Shown: positions 18,295-27,057, counted from the first letter of the stretch. The stretch is DNA of 64,000 bases from Pseudescherichia sp031979925 (GCF_031979925.1 NZ_DALZFB010000004.1:248001-312000), one strand, 5' to 3'. A program made the numbers and translations. The notes: generated by a model from the letters alone, not told the origin.

Positions 18295-19047
18295 GTGAAA
18301 ATCTGCTTACTTGATGAAACAGGCACCGGAGACGGTGCCTTATCGCTTCTTGCGTCCCGCTTTGGCTTGCAGCATGACGACGATAACCCGATGGCGCTGG
18401 CGCTGACGACGGAGCACCTTGAGCTGCGTAAGCGCGACGAGCCGAAGCTTGGTGGGATCTTCGTTGATTTTGTCTCTGGCGCAATGGCGCACCGGCGCAA
18501 GTTTGGCGGTGGTCGCGGCGAAGCGGTGGCAAAGGCGGTCGGGGTAAAGGGCAGCTATCTGCCGGACGTGGTGGATGCCACCGCAGGATTAGGCCGGGAT
18601 GCCTTTGTGCTGGCCTCCATTGGCTGTCGGGTACGGATGCTGGAGCGCAACCCGGTGGTGGCGGCGCTGCTGGAGGATGGCCTGACGCGCGGCTATGCCG
18701 ACGCAGAGATCGGCTCCTGGCTGCGGGAGCGTCTGCAATTAATTCATGCCTCAAGCCTGACCTCGCTGACGGATATCACCCCGCGACCGCAGGTGGTCTA
18801 TCTCGATCCGATGTTTCCGCACAAGCAGAAGAGTGCGCTGGTGAAAAAGGAGATGCGGGTCTTTCAGTCGCTGGTAGGGCCGGATCTGGATGCCGATGGC
18901 CTGCTGATGCCTGCCCGCGCGCTGGCAACGAAGCGCGTAGTGGTGAAACGCCCCGATTACGCCCCGCCGCTGGCAGACGTTGCCACGCAGAATGCAGTGG
19001 TGACCAAAGGTCACCGGTTTGATATCTACTCCGGCACGCCGGAGTAG
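18295..19047 (+). CDS. rsmJ: 16S rRNA (guanine-1516-N2)-methyltransferase
   Basis: Methylates G1516 of 16S rRNA. From the GTG at 18295 (VKICLLDETGTGDGAL) it is 250 residues, the E. coli length and start codon. The SAM-binding loop is VVDATAGLGRDAF (about 109-121) and the catalytic loop is VYLDPMFPH. It lies eight bases after the prlC stop, so the two are translated from one message. E. coli has the peptide transporter gene dtpB next; it is absent here and uspA follows directly. Confidence 0.97.
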   Translation: MKICLLDETGTGDGALSLLASRFGLQHDDDNPMALALTTEHLELRKRDEPKLGGIFVDFVSGAMAHRRKFGGGRGEAVAKAVGVKGSYLPDVVDATAGLGRDAFVLASIGCRVRMLERNPVVAALLEDGLTRGYADAEIGSWLRERLQLIHASSLTSLTDITPRPQVVYLDPMFPHKQKSALVKKEMRVFQSLVGPDLDADGLLMPARALATKRVVVKRPDYAPPLADVATQNAVVTKGHRFDIYSGTPE

Positions 19048-19051
19048 CCAT

Positions 19052-19080
19052 TGCCCGGTGGCGCTGATGCCTGCCGGGCA
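19052..19080. repeat. REP-like palindrome
   Basis: TGCCCGGTGGCGCTGATGCCTGCCGGGCA lies between the convergent rsmJ and uspA. Confidence 0.6.
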
Positions 19081-19088
19081 CTATTTAC

Positions 19089-19526
19089 TTACTCGTCGTC
19101 TTCGTCACGCAGCGGAACAATCAGCATATCAACGTGCACGGTGTTGATCAGCTGGCGCGCAGAGGACATCAGCTTGCTCCAGAAATCCTGATGATGGCCG
19201 CAGACCACCAGGTCCATATCGTATTTCTTAATGGCATCAACCAGCACCTGTCCCAGATCGCCGCTGCCGCTCAGGGTTTCGGTAATCGGATAGCCCGCGT
19301 TAGTCGAGAGCTCCGCCAGCGCGTTGTGGGTCTCTTCAGAGATGCGCTTCTGCATATCGCCCAGGTTAACGTCGATCAGTCCGGTATAGAGGTCGGAGTA
19401 ATTTACATCGACATGAATCAGGGAGATTTTTGCATTGTAGGGGCGTGCCATAGATACGGCTTTGTCTACCAGTACCTTGCTCTCAGGAGAGAGATCGACC
19501 GCGATAAGGATATGTTTGTAAGCCAT
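19089..19526 (-). CDS. uspA: universal stress protein A
   Basis: A small cytoplasmic UspA-domain protein induced in stationary phase and many stresses. The 145-residue sequence begins MAYKHILIAVDLSPESKVLV and ends MLIVPLRDEDDE, close to E. coli UspA (144). The ATP-binding GxxGx9GS motif is lacking, as in the E. coli UspA class. It is divergent from uspB across about 400 bases, as in E. coli. Confidence 0.98.
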   Translation of the reverse strand: MAYKHILIAVDLSPESKVLVDKAVSMARPYNAKISLIHVDVNYSDLYTGLIDVNLGDMQKRISEETHNALAELSTNAGYPITETLSGSGDLGQVLVDAIKKYDMDLVVCGHHQDFWSKLMSSARQLINTVHVDMLIVPLRDEDDE

Positions 19527-19924
19527 GATGTTACTCCTTCCATAAGTTGTCGATGACCGTTGGGTATATAGCCGCTGCTTTCGCGCTGCGGTCAGTCCCG
19601 CGTCCTGCGTGCCACTGCGCGGGGGATGCCCGGCCTTAAAGATCTAATTGTAGAAGATATTTCTACCTTATAACGCTCTAAACCCGTCGTCAATTGTCCT
19701 GGGTCACGGTTTAGATCATCAAAAAATGTCGGTTACGACATTGATATAGATCGATGATGTGGCGAAATAATTAACAGATCTCCTACACTATTAAATAAGC
19801 CGCTCGGATGTAGAATTGTGATCCACGTCGGCTTCTGGTACACACTTCAAAGAACTCATTGGCCGGAAATCGGGGAGCGTCAGCCCTGGAGTCTATCTCC
19901 GTGGGTGGTCGCCGGGGAGGGGGT
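19527..19924. promoter_or_regulatory. uspA-uspB divergent control region
   Basis: A 398-base gap without a gene. At 19783-19789 it holds CTACACT, the extended -10 form preferred by sigma-S, oriented towards uspB, whose E. coli homologue is sigma-S dependent. The uspA promoter must also lie here; I could not place its boxes with certainty. No further open frame of note was seen. Confidence 0.5.
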
Positions 19925-20260
19925 ATGGTCAGCACTGTCGCGCTGTTTTGGGCTTTGTGTATCGTTTGTGTGGTTAACATGGCGCGTTACTTCTCATCGC
20001 TACGCGCACTGTTGGTTGTCCTTCGTGGTTGCGATCCGTTGCTCTATCAATATGTGGATGGCGGTGGTTTTTTTACCTCGCACGGCCAGCCGAGTAAGCA
20101 GATGCGCCTGGTGTGGTATATCTACGCCCAACGCTATCGCGATCATCATGACGATGAGTTTATTCGTCGCTGTGAACGGGTCCGTCGCCATTTTGTTTTA
20201 ACCAGCGCCCTCTGCGGCCTGGTGGTGGTCAGCCTGATCGCCCTGATGATTTGGCACTGA
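19925..20260 (+). CDS. uspB: universal stress protein B
   Basis: A 111-residue inner-membrane protein needed for stationary-phase ethanol resistance in E. coli. From the ATG at 19925 (MVSTVALFWALCIVCVVNMA) its length equals the E. coli protein, with membrane helices at about 3-20 and 91-109 (VLTSALCGLVVVSLIALMIWH) around a charged cytoplasmic part. A GGAGGGGG ribosome site precedes the start. Confidence 0.97.
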   Translation: MVSTVALFWALCIVCVVNMARYFSSLRALLVVLRGCDPLLYQYVDGGGFFTSHGQPSKQMRLVWYIYAQRYRDHHDDEFIRRCERVRRHFVLTSALCGLVVVSLIALMIWH

Positions 20261-20274
20261 CGTTTAAGAGATAT

Positions 20275-20306
20275 AAAAAAGCGGGCCCATTGGGACCCGC
20301 TTTTTT
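20275..20306. terminator. bidirectional terminator between uspB and pitA
   Basis: AAAAAAGCGGGCCCA pairs with TGGGACCCGCTTTTTT with one internal mismatch. A runs on one side and T runs on the other let it serve both convergent genes. Confidence 0.85.
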
Positions 20307-20332
20307 GTTTTCGCCCGGCGTTATGCAGCCAC

Positions 20333-21829
20333 TTAAATCAGGTGCAGTGCCACCCAATACAGCGCCCCGGAGAGGAAAATCGCTGCCGGCAGGGTCAGTA
20401 CCCAGGCCATCAGGATGTTAGTTACGGTTTTACGCTGCAAACCGCCGCCGTCCACAATCATCGTTCCCGCTACCGAAGAGGAGAGAACGTGGGTGGTGGA
20501 TACCGGCATCCCGGTATAGCTCGCCAGGCCGATAGAGACGGCAGAAGTAAGCTGGGCCGACATGCCTTGTGCGTAGGTCATCCCCTTCTTACCGATCTTC
20601 TCGCCGATGGTAGTGGCGACACGACGCCAGCCAATCATCGTACCCAGTCCCAGCGCCAGCGCGACGGCCATAATGATCCACACCGGTGCGTACTCAATGG
20701 TGCTCAGCATATCGCCTTTCAGGTTCTTCAGCAGGCGCTTATCGTCAGCGCTCACTTCCGGCTGCTTGGCGACCTTATCGGTGATATCAGAGATGCAAAG
20801 CATAATGCGGCGCAGCTGGCTGCGCTGCTCAACTGGCAACGCTTCGTAGCTTTCAACGTTGGTCAGCATCGCTTTTGCACGATCCAGCGCGACAACGGCG
20901 CGGCCGGCATGGCAGTGAAACTCGCCGTTAGGACCCACGGTCTGCTCAGGCGTTGGGATCACCGGCTCAGCTCCGGTTGCCTTCAGCAGCAGATCGGGGT
21001 GCTGCTGGAACCAGACCTCAACGTTATTGACCGCGTCGCGGGTACGGGTGATGTCGTAGCCGGAGGCATTCATGTTAACCACGAAGCCTGCCGGAGCCAC
21101 GCCAATCAGCACCAGCATAATCAGGCCGATGCCTTTCTGGCCGTCGTTGGCACCGTGAGAGAATGCCACGCCGATAGCCGAGAGGATCAGGGCGATACGC
21201 GTCCAGAACGGCGGTTTTTTCTTGCCATCCTGCTTTTCACGCTCGGCTGGGGTGAGGTGAATACGGGCGCGTTTTTTGGTGTTGCTCCAGTAGCGACGGA
21301 GGATAAATACCAGGCCGCCCGCAAAGACCAGGCCGACAATCGGGGAGAGGATCAGCGAAGCGAAGATGTTGATCACCTTCGGCACGTTCAGCGCATCCAC
21401 CAGCGAGGTACCGGTCATCAGCGCGTTGGTTAAACCAATCCCGATAATGGCACCGATCAGCGTGTGTGAACTGGAGGCCGGAAGCCCAAAGTACCAGGTA
21501 CCCAGGTTCCAGATAATCGCGGCCAGCAGCATGGAGAAGACCATGGCAAGGCCGTGTGCAGAGCCAACGTTCAACAGCAGATCTGTCGGTAGCATATGCA
21601 CGATGGCATAGGCTACGCTCAGGCCGCCAAGCAGAACGCCGAAGAAGTTAAAGAGGGCCGCCATGACGACCGCAATCTGCGAACGTAATGCGCGAGTATA
21701 GATCACGGTTGCCACTGCGTTCGCCGTATCGTGGAAGCCGTTAATCGCTTCGTAGAACAGCACAAAACCCAGAGCAAGAAGTAATAACAACCCGGTATGA
21801 AGATCCAGGCCAGCAAACAAATGTAACAT
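20333..21829 (-). CDS. pitA: low-affinity inorganic phosphate (metal-phosphate:H+) transporter PitA
   Basis: A 498-residue inner-membrane symporter that takes up neutral metal-phosphate complexes. Both PiT family signatures are visible: GFHDTANAVATVIYTRAL near the N-terminus and AFSHGANDGQKGIGLI in the middle, with SSSHTLIGAIIG and VSTTHVLSSSVAGT repeats. The long hydrophilic loop between about residues 250 and 370 is typical of PitA. Length equals E. coli PitA within one residue. Divergent from yhiN, conserved order. Confidence 0.97.
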   Translation of the reverse strand: MLHLFAGLDLHTGLLLLLALGFVLFYEAINGFHDTANAVATVIYTRALRSQIAVVMAALFNFFGVLLGGLSVAYAIVHMLPTDLLLNVGSAHGLAMVFSMLLAAIIWNLGTWYFGLPASSSHTLIGAIIGIGLTNALMTGTSLVDALNVPKVINIFASLILSPIVGLVFAGGLVFILRRYWSNTKKRARIHLTPAEREKQDGKKKPPFWTRIALILSAIGVAFSHGANDGQKGIGLIMLVLIGVAPAGFVVNMNASGYDITRTRDAVNNVEVWFQQHPDLLLKATGAEPVIPTPEQTVGPNGEFHCHAGRAVVALDRAKAMLTNVESYEALPVEQRSQLRRIMLCISDITDKVAKQPEVSADDKRLLKNLKGDMLSTIEYAPVWIIMAVALALGLGTMIGWRRVATTIGEKIGKKGMTYAQGMSAQLTSAVSIGLASYTGMPVSTTHVLSSSVAGTMIVDGGGLQRKTVTNILMAWVLTLPAAIFLSGALYWVALHLI

Positions 21830-22060
21830 AGGACGTTACGCCATTTTTGAGGTCATGAACGCCGCGCATTATCATGGACATTCGCGGCCGGGGCAAAGTG
21901 AAATATAGCTTTTTTTTGATATTTATCCTGCGCCTGTAACGGTACGTAAATAATTATGTCATAAATTTCAACGAAATGACCATTTTCGCCACCATTTGCG
22001 CTGGTGCGACCACCGCATAAAATTTACAATCCGCGCCGGATGAACGAAGAGGAATGCAGT

Positions 22061-23254
22061 GTGGAAAGGTTTGATGCCGTTATCGTTGGGGCTGGCGCGG
22101 CGGGGATGTTCTGTGCGGCAATCGCCGGACAGGCAGGTAGCCGGGTGCTGTTACTGGACAATGGTAAGAAACCCGGACGTAAAATTCTTATGTCTGGCGG
22201 CGGTCGCTGCAACTTTACTAACCTTTATGTCGAACCTGCGGCCTATCTGAGCCAGAACCCGCATTTTTGCAAATCTGCGCTGGCGCGCTATACCCAGTGG
22301 GATTTTATCGATCTGGTCGGCAAGCACGGTATTGCCTGGCATGAGAAGACACTGGGTCAACTTTTCTGCGATGACTCCGCGCAGCAGATTGTTGATCTGC
22401 TGGTGGCAGAATGCACAAAGGGAAATGTTACTACACGCCTGCGTAGCGAGGTGCTCGACGTCACTCATGACGACGCAGGCTATACGTTGCAGCTCAACGG
22501 CGAAAGCGTGGTAACAAACAAGCTGGTGATTGCCAGCGGTGGCCTGTCGATGCCCGGTCTGGGCGCATCGCCGTTTGGCTATAAGATTGCCGAACAGTTT
22601 GGCCTGAAGGTGCTACCCACGCGTGCGGGCTTGGTGCCGTTCACCCTGCATAAGCCGCTGCTGGAGCAGCTGTCGCTCCTCTCCGGCGTGTCGGTACCCG
22701 CAGTAATCACCGCAGAGGACGGGACGGTATTCCGTGAAAGCCTGCTCTTTACCCATCGTGGCCTCTCCGGCCCGGCGGTGCTGCAGATCTCCAGCTACTG
22801 GCAGTCCGGCGAGTTTGTCACCATCAACATGCTGCCGGAGTGCGATCTGGATGCGTTCCTTAACGACCAGCGCGCCGCCCACCCAAACCAGAGCCTGAAG
22901 AATACGCTGGCGATGCAGCTGCCGAAACGTCTCATTGAGTCCCTGCAGCAGCTTGGGCAGATCCCGGACGTGACCCTGAAGCAGCTCAACAGCCGCGAGC
23001 AGCAGACCCTGGTAGATAATCTCACGAGTTGGCGTGTGCAGCCCAACGGCACCGAGGGCTACCGCACGGCAGAGGTGACCCTCGGCGGCGTCGATACCCA
23101 TGAGCTCTCCTCACGCACGATGGAAGCACGCAGCGTACCGGGACTCTACTTTATCGGCGAGGTGGTGGACGTGACTGGCTGGCTGGGGGGATATAACTTC
23201 CAGTGGGCATGGTCAAGCGCCTGGGCCTGTGCACAGGCGCTTGTAGAGGCCTAA
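22061..23254 (+). CDS. yhiN: YhiN, HI0933-like flavoprotein; its 3' end is an attachment-like repeat
   Basis: An FAD-binding protein of the HI0933/BaiN family, cytoplasmic, of uncertain substrate. From the GTG at 22061 (VERFDAVIVGAGAAGMFCA) it is 397 residues; AGAGGA precedes the start. The FAD motif is VGAGAAG, with DNGKKPGRKILMSGGGRCN following and the C-terminal TGWLGGYNFQWAWSSAWA. The last residues read ALVEA and stop. The 45 bases at 23203-23247 are repeated exactly at 27419-27463, where the same frame would give ALVEQN. The native C-terminus was therefore probably VEQN, with the present tail supplied by the island. Confidence 0.94.
   Translation: MERFDAVIVGAGAAGMFCAAIAGQAGSRVLLLDNGKKPGRKILMSGGGRCNFTNLYVEPAAYLSQNPHFCKSALARYTQWDFIDLVGKHGIAWHEKTLGQLFCDDSAQQIVDLLVAECTKGNVTTRLRSEVLDVTHDDAGYTLQLNGESVVTNKLVIASGGLSMPGLGASPFGYKIAEQFGLKVLPTRAGLVPFTLHKPLLEQLSLLSGVSVPAVITAEDGTVFRESLLFTHRGLSGPAVLQISSYWQSGEFVTINMLPECDLDAFLNDQRAAHPNQSLKNTLAMQLPKRLIESLQQLGQIPDVTLKQLNSREQQTLVDNLTSWRVQPNGTEGYRTAEVTLGGVDTHELSSRTMEARSVPGLYFIGEVVDVTGWLGGYNFQWAWSSAWACAQALVEA
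23203..23247 (+). repeat. left 45-bp direct repeat (attL-like) inside the yhiN 3' end
   Basis: Identical to 27419-27463. The core holds a 9-bp inverted repeat AAGCGCCTG / CAGGCGCTT (23215-23242) and a nested perfect palindrome CCTGTGCACAGG. The two copies bracket 4171 bases of AT-rich DNA. Confidence 0.9.
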
Positions 23255-23286
23255 GTCTGATATCAGAAAAGGGAAAAGGCCATCAT

Positions 23287-23532
23287 TCAAGATTCGTATG
23301 AGATTAATATGCCCGCTGCCGATGCTTTGACAATAAACTCTGCTAGATCATCGTTGCTTATCCCAGGGCATAAAGACGTTAACTCGTGTTGAGTGAGTGC
23401 TCCATTTGAGAAATGCTTGATTATAGAAAAACCTTCGGAGTTGAACTTATGGACAATAAATTTATTGCTATCGAAAACAATATTTTCATCTTCTCTGAGA
23501 ACCGTGTTTTTGTTCAAAATGTATCTTGTCAT
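23287..23532 (-). CDS. PqqD-like RiPP recognition element (RRE) protein
   Basis: An 81-residue protein. I chose the ATG at 23532 (MTRYILNKNTVLREDENIVF) because GAGG lies six bases upstream and overlaps the stop of the preceding gene; a longer frame to 23571 lacks this support. The pattern of a beta hairpin (ENIVFDSNKFIVHKFN) followed by helices (EGFSIIKHFSNG, LTQHELTSL, NDDLAEFIVKASAAGILI) is that of the PqqD fold, which binds leader peptides and presents them to radical SAM maturases. The assignment is by fold pattern and operon context, not by strong identity. It is the last gene of the operon, seven bases after the peptidase fusion. Confidence 0.65.
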   Translation of the reverse strand: MTRYILNKNTVLREDENIVFDSNKFIVHKFNSEGFSIIKHFSNGALTQHELTSLCPGISNDDLAEFIVKASAAGILISYES

Positions 23533-23539
23533 ATCAACC

Positions 23540-24760
23540 TCAAAGTAAGTTATTTGCCAGTTTTTTATCAAATAGCCTAAACAAATCGCTTTCTATGCCA
23601 CTCATAGCCGCTGTAAGAGCTTCATTGTAAAAATAAGTGGTTATGTATGGTTTTAGTGTATTTAAAGCCCATATGTTAATGTCTCTTTCCGTTTGCGGTT
23701 GTACTCTTTCTTGGGGACATACGCTCACTGCACCGAGAGCCTTATGGCCAATTTCATGCGCTAAAACCAAAAGTCGGCATGAAAGTGATAAATCATTGGC
23801 GATAATAATGGTGGAGGACTTTCCCGATATGAAGATCGAACCGCTACAGTGGATCTGTTCGCGTGCAGCTATCCATACGTTATCGATTCTGTATTTATCG
23901 ATAAGAAATTTTTCAATAAATTGAATGCGCGTTAGTGCATATTGATTTCTCTTCGAAATATATATATCAATAGGGTTATCTATATCCAGACGCCCAATTG
24001 GCGCTGAGTATTCATTGAAACAAATCGTTTTGTCAGCCATAACAACAACTTTTTTATCGCTCAAATGAATTTCTTCATAGCCTCCATTATTGATTTCATA
24101 TCCCGGAATAACTATTTTTCCGGTTTTAGCATAGCCGCTAATTTTACTCAACAATAGCTCTTTCTCTTGTTGCGTGACTTCGTTATATCCCCGGGCCTTT
24201 CCTTTGATTGTAGTAACCCAAAAATAAATCTTTATTTTTTCGACGTCGCTTTTCAAATAATAGTCGATAAGGGTAATGACATTATGCACGTTTTCATGGA
24301 AAACACAGATGGCTACCGTTATTAAAAACCCTAAAGACAGATAATATTTAATGTTTTTATCGATAATACCACCAACAAGTCGCTCAGGAGGTGTTGGAAG
24401 ATGCGTGCATTTAATATCATCTATACTGACCTGCAGGTTTTTTATACCCGATGCAAGTAACTTTTGTAGTTTTTCAGGATTAGTATCTAATCCTGTAATA
24501 CCAATTAATGGAACCATTTTACTGTCAATTATATACTGGATGATCTCATTGAAAGCGGGATGAAGCATAGGATCTCCGCCAGATATAATAAGCATCAGAA
24601 TTTTGTTTTTTCTAAAGCTATCGATAACGCGTTTAATTTCTTGCAGTGATAACATGTTTTTATTAAGGCAACCGGCATCGACATAAAAACAGTGACCACA
24701 CTGCAATTGACAAAAGTTTGTCAAATACAAGGAGGCGGAGAGTGGAGGGCTAGTATGCAT
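23540..24760 (-). CDS. radical SAM protein fused to an ImmA/IrrE-like HExxH metallopeptidase domain
   Basis: A 406-residue two-part protein. The N-terminal radical SAM domain binds a 4Fe-4S cluster through Cys17, Cys21 and Cys24 (NFCQLQCGHCF) and has the SAM glycine motif ISGGDPML (59-66) and LQVSIDD (109-115). The C-terminal third (from about 300) carries LVLAHEIGHKALG with the zinc motif HEIGH at 335-339 and a likely third ligand Glu358 in TERDINIWALNTLKP, which follows the E..A..FA..LL.P pattern of ImmA/IrrE peptidases. A full Cys-rich SPASM domain is not seen; only Cys247 remains in that region. The start overlaps the exporter gene by 11 bases. The peptidase part could remove the leader from the precursor. 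Confidence 0.82.
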   Translation of the reverse strand: MHTSPPLSASLYLTNFCQLQCGHCFYVDAGCLNKNMLSLQEIKRVIDSFRKNKILMLIISGGDPMLHPAFNEIIQYIIDSKMVPLIGITGLDTNPEKLQKLLASGIKNLQVSIDDIKCTHLPTPPERLVGGIIDKNIKYYLSLGFLITVAICVFHENVHNVITLIDYYLKSDVEKIKIYFWVTTIKGKARGYNEVTQQEKELLLSKISGYAKTGKIVIPGYEINNGGYEEIHLSDKKVVVMADKTICFNEYSAPIGRLDIDNPIDIYISKRNQYALTRIQFIEKFLIDKYRIDNVWIAAREQIHCSGSIFISGKSSTIIIANDLSLSCRLLVLAHEIGHKALGAVSVCPQERVQPQTERDINIWALNTLKPYITTYFYNEALTAAMSGIESDLFRLFDKKLANNLL

Positions 24761-26015
24761 TTTTCATCCTTATACCTACAAAATAGATAATCATAAATAT
24801 AAACATGACAACTATGTGTAAGTAAAACATGACGATTGAAATGGTTATATTTTGATTAACAAAAAAGCCACTGATGGTCATACCTAATGAGGTTGCTAAA
24901 CTTCTTAGTAAGAAACCAAAGGATAAAAGCGTTGTTCTATAGGGGTAGTCTAAAGGTATGGCATTATGTTGTTCAAAGCTGGTCATTGCAGGGAGGCTAA
25001 TCCGGGCTAACTGATGAATAATAAAACCCACTATAAAGAAGGCAACAATGTAGCCAGATAAGAAAAATGACACCCCCCCAATAACCAAGGTTAATAAGAA
25101 TAAAAAAGTAGAATCTAATTTACGTAACGTCACGTTTTTTGACTTTTGGAGCAGAGTCGAGATAAGCATTGATATAAATATAGATATGGCAAATAAGTAT
25201 CCCAGGTTTACGCTGCTCCAGTGGTGTTCTGCCAGGAAAGGCTGATAAAAATTGAGGCTTGTGCGCATCACTACAAAGAGTAGGGTAGATATAATCATGG
25301 GAATGAAAAAATCAGGAAGAAAAAGAATCTCTTTGATTTCGGATAACTTCTTGTTATGTGGTATTTTTTTCGGCGAGGAGGTATTTACAACAATATCTTT
25401 ACCAGGCCATAGAATCAATAGACAAATAATTGAAATTAAGGTTCCTGTGCCGAGAAATACGAGGTCCAGGATCATGGGGTAGGCGATGTTTTTTGCTGCC
25501 AGGTAGCCTCCCGCAATTGAAGCAAAGGCACTAACAAGAATACCAATTGAAGATGCTCTTTTTAATATGGGCTGATATCCATCTTCATTGTTGCTTTTAG
25601 AACTTGCATCATAAGCAATAGATTCTAAATTTCCGCTTGCTAAACTGCCTCCTACACTTAGAAGAATTGCTGAAGGAATCAAAACCATCCTTCCCGGGTA
25701 TATAAGCAAAATTGTTAACCCTAAGAAATATATAACGCGTCCAATGAGGTAAGATTTGTTCCAGCCAACTCTGTCAGATACAACGCCTAACGGCACTTCA
25801 AGGAACATATTTAATATAAATATCGCTGAGATGAAATTAGAGTATTCCCACAGCGTAACGCTGACATATTTCAGGTAATACAATACGACCACCGGTGCTA
25901 AAAATGCCTCTAATGGCAAGAAAGAGTTGATAAGGATGAGATGTTTTATAAGAAGGAAACGCTTTTTACTTATCGTAAAAGAATCAAGTTTGTCACGCCC
26001 ATGGATATTTTCCAT
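24750..26015 (-). CDS. MFS transporter, probable exporter of the island's peptide product
   Basis: A 421-residue inner-membrane protein with about twelve hydrophobic helices. I chose the ATG at 26015 (MENIHGRDKLDSFTISKKR) because GAGGGA precedes it and the stop of the upstream gene (TAA) is only one base away; the longer frame to 26084 lies inside that gene. The loop motif GVVSDRVGWNKSYLIGR resembles the MFS motif A. The 11-base overlap with the downstream radical SAM gene and the one-base gap upstream indicate translational coupling. The substrate is inferred from context; self-resistance by efflux is equally possible. Confidence 0.8.
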   Translation of the reverse strand: MENIHGRDKLDSFTISKKRFLLIKHLILINSFLPLEAFLAPVVVLYYLKYVSVTLWEYSNFISAIFILNMFLEVPLGVVSDRVGWNKSYLIGRVIYFLGLTILLIYPGRMVLIPSAILLSVGGSLASGNLESIAYDASSKSNNEDGYQPILKRASSIGILVSAFASIAGGYLAAKNIAYPMILDLVFLGTGTLISIICLLILWPGKDIVVNTSSPKKIPHNKKLSEIKEILFLPDFFIPMIISTLLFVVMRTSLNFYQPFLAEHHWSSVNLGYLFAISIFISMLISTLLQKSKNVTLRKLDSTFLFLLTLVIGGVSFFLSGYIVAFFIVGFIIHQLARISLPAMTSFEQHNAIPLDYPYRTTLLSFGFLLRSLATSLGMTISGFFVNQNITISIVMFYLHIVVMFIFMIIYFVGIRMKNAY

Positions 26016-26016
26016 A

Positions 26017-26988
26017 TTATCCCTCAAATATATTTTTATTATATTGCATATATAAAATATGACACCCGTGTTCATGTACTTCATTAAACTTAGTGTTATT
26101 ATTTTCAGGGTTTATTCTGCGCCATTTATTAAATAACTCATCATTCTTCCATATATCAATAATATCTCCTTTCTTCTCTATTTTTCTTTCAGTGCGATCT
26201 ACGTCTGTCCATAAATCACAAGCTGACACTGTCAAATCATTATTTATTACCATCGTGCTGGTACCTGCCCCGCAACCCAACGTCATAGGATCATGTGTTA
26301 TTACCGACGCGGGATTAAATGCCCCTAAAACGATGAGATCGGGAAATGCTCTATTAATATCACTTATCTCTTTTTTAATCGTAGAGATATGTTCTGTATT
26401 GAGCATAAGGTTTCTACTTTCTAATGCTCCACTGCCCAAAGGCATAAAAACAGAAAATTTAACTTTTCTTATGCCACTGGCATAGATAGATTGACAAAAC
26501 CCAAAGATGCTATTGAAGTTTTTTTGGTTTAAGGTCATCGCAATTTCAGTGTTTGCGTTTTTATCGAGTAAACGTTTAACACCAGTCATTGCTTTATGAA
26601 ATGAATTTGCTCCCCTAATTTCATCATTAATCTCAGCATTCATCCCTTCTATGCTGATTTGAAAATCATAGCAGCCCGCTGATAGAAGCGACTCGACCCT
26701 TTTTTTCGTAAGCAATGTTCCATTTGTTCCAATTTTAACATGAACCCCGCTCGCGGCTGTATGTCTGACAATGGCTTCTAAATCTTTCCTTATTAAAGGC
26801 TCGCCACCAAGAAAGTTAATATCTTTGACTCCAATCTCAGCGAGTTCATCGACTATGTTTAAAATCTGAGTAAGGCTGCCTTCTCCATGATAGGAAGACA
26901 AATAACAGTGCTTGCATCGGAGATTACACCTGCCGGTTATGTACCACTTAATAAACAGAGGTGTGTTTAGAGTAAGTAACGGAATCAT
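26017..26988 (-). CDS. radical SAM peptide maturase with a reduced SPASM/twitch C-terminus
   Basis: A 323-residue enzyme from the ATG at 26988 (MIPLLTLNTPLFIKWYITG), preceded by GGGAG; an upstream GTG at 27048 would read through a hairpin and is unlikely. The cluster-binding motif is GRCNLRCKHCYLS (Cys21, Cys25, Cys28), then FLGGEPLIRKDL, IGTNGTLLTKKR and FQISIEGM. After about residue 235 come GCGAGTSTMVINND and SACDLW, and near the end HGCHILYM, giving the auxiliary-cluster cysteines of a shortened SPASM domain. Proteins of this build modify ribosomal peptides (thioether, C-C bonds or epimerisation). The likely substrate is the 28-residue peptide encoded 69 bases upstream. Confidence 0.85.
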   Translation of the reverse strand: MIPLLTLNTPLFIKWYITGRCNLRCKHCYLSSYHGEGSLTQILNIVDELAEIGVKDINFLGGEPLIRKDLEAIVRHTAASGVHVKIGTNGTLLTKKRVESLLSAGCYDFQISIEGMNAEINDEIRGANSFHKAMTGVKRLLDKNANTEIAMTLNQKNFNSIFGFCQSIYASGIRKVKFSVFMPLGSGALESRNLMLNTEHISTIKKEISDINRAFPDLIVLGAFNPASVITHDPMTLGCGAGTSTMVINNDLTVSACDLWTDVDRTERKIEKKGDIIDIWKNDELFNKWRRINPENNNTKFNEVHEHGCHILYMQYNKNIFEG

Positions 26989-27015
26989 AATGCTCCCACA
27001 CTTTATCTCAATATT

Positions 27016-27041
27016 TAAGGCTACCCGGACAGGTAGCCTTA
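27016..27041 (-). promoter_or_regulatory. hairpin between precursor peptide gene and maturase gene
   Basis: TAAGGCTACC pairs perfectly with GGTAGCCTTA (10-bp arms, 6-base loop) in the 69-base gap after the precursor gene. On the minus strand no T run follows, so it may act as a message-stabilising or partial-termination structure that keeps precursor levels above enzyme levels. That role is inference. Confidence 0.55.
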
Positions 27042-27057
27042 TTTTCACAATATGACT

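Noticed and set aside
16257..18500. 747-codon frame on the minus strand opposite prlC
   Set aside because: It lies fully antisense to prlC and rsmJ, which are certain; the long open frame results from GC-rich codon use.
26017..27048. 343-residue form of the maturase from GTG 27048
   Set aside because: The added residues are encoded by the perfect hairpin at 27016-27041 and lack a ribosome site; the ATG at 26988 has GGGAG.
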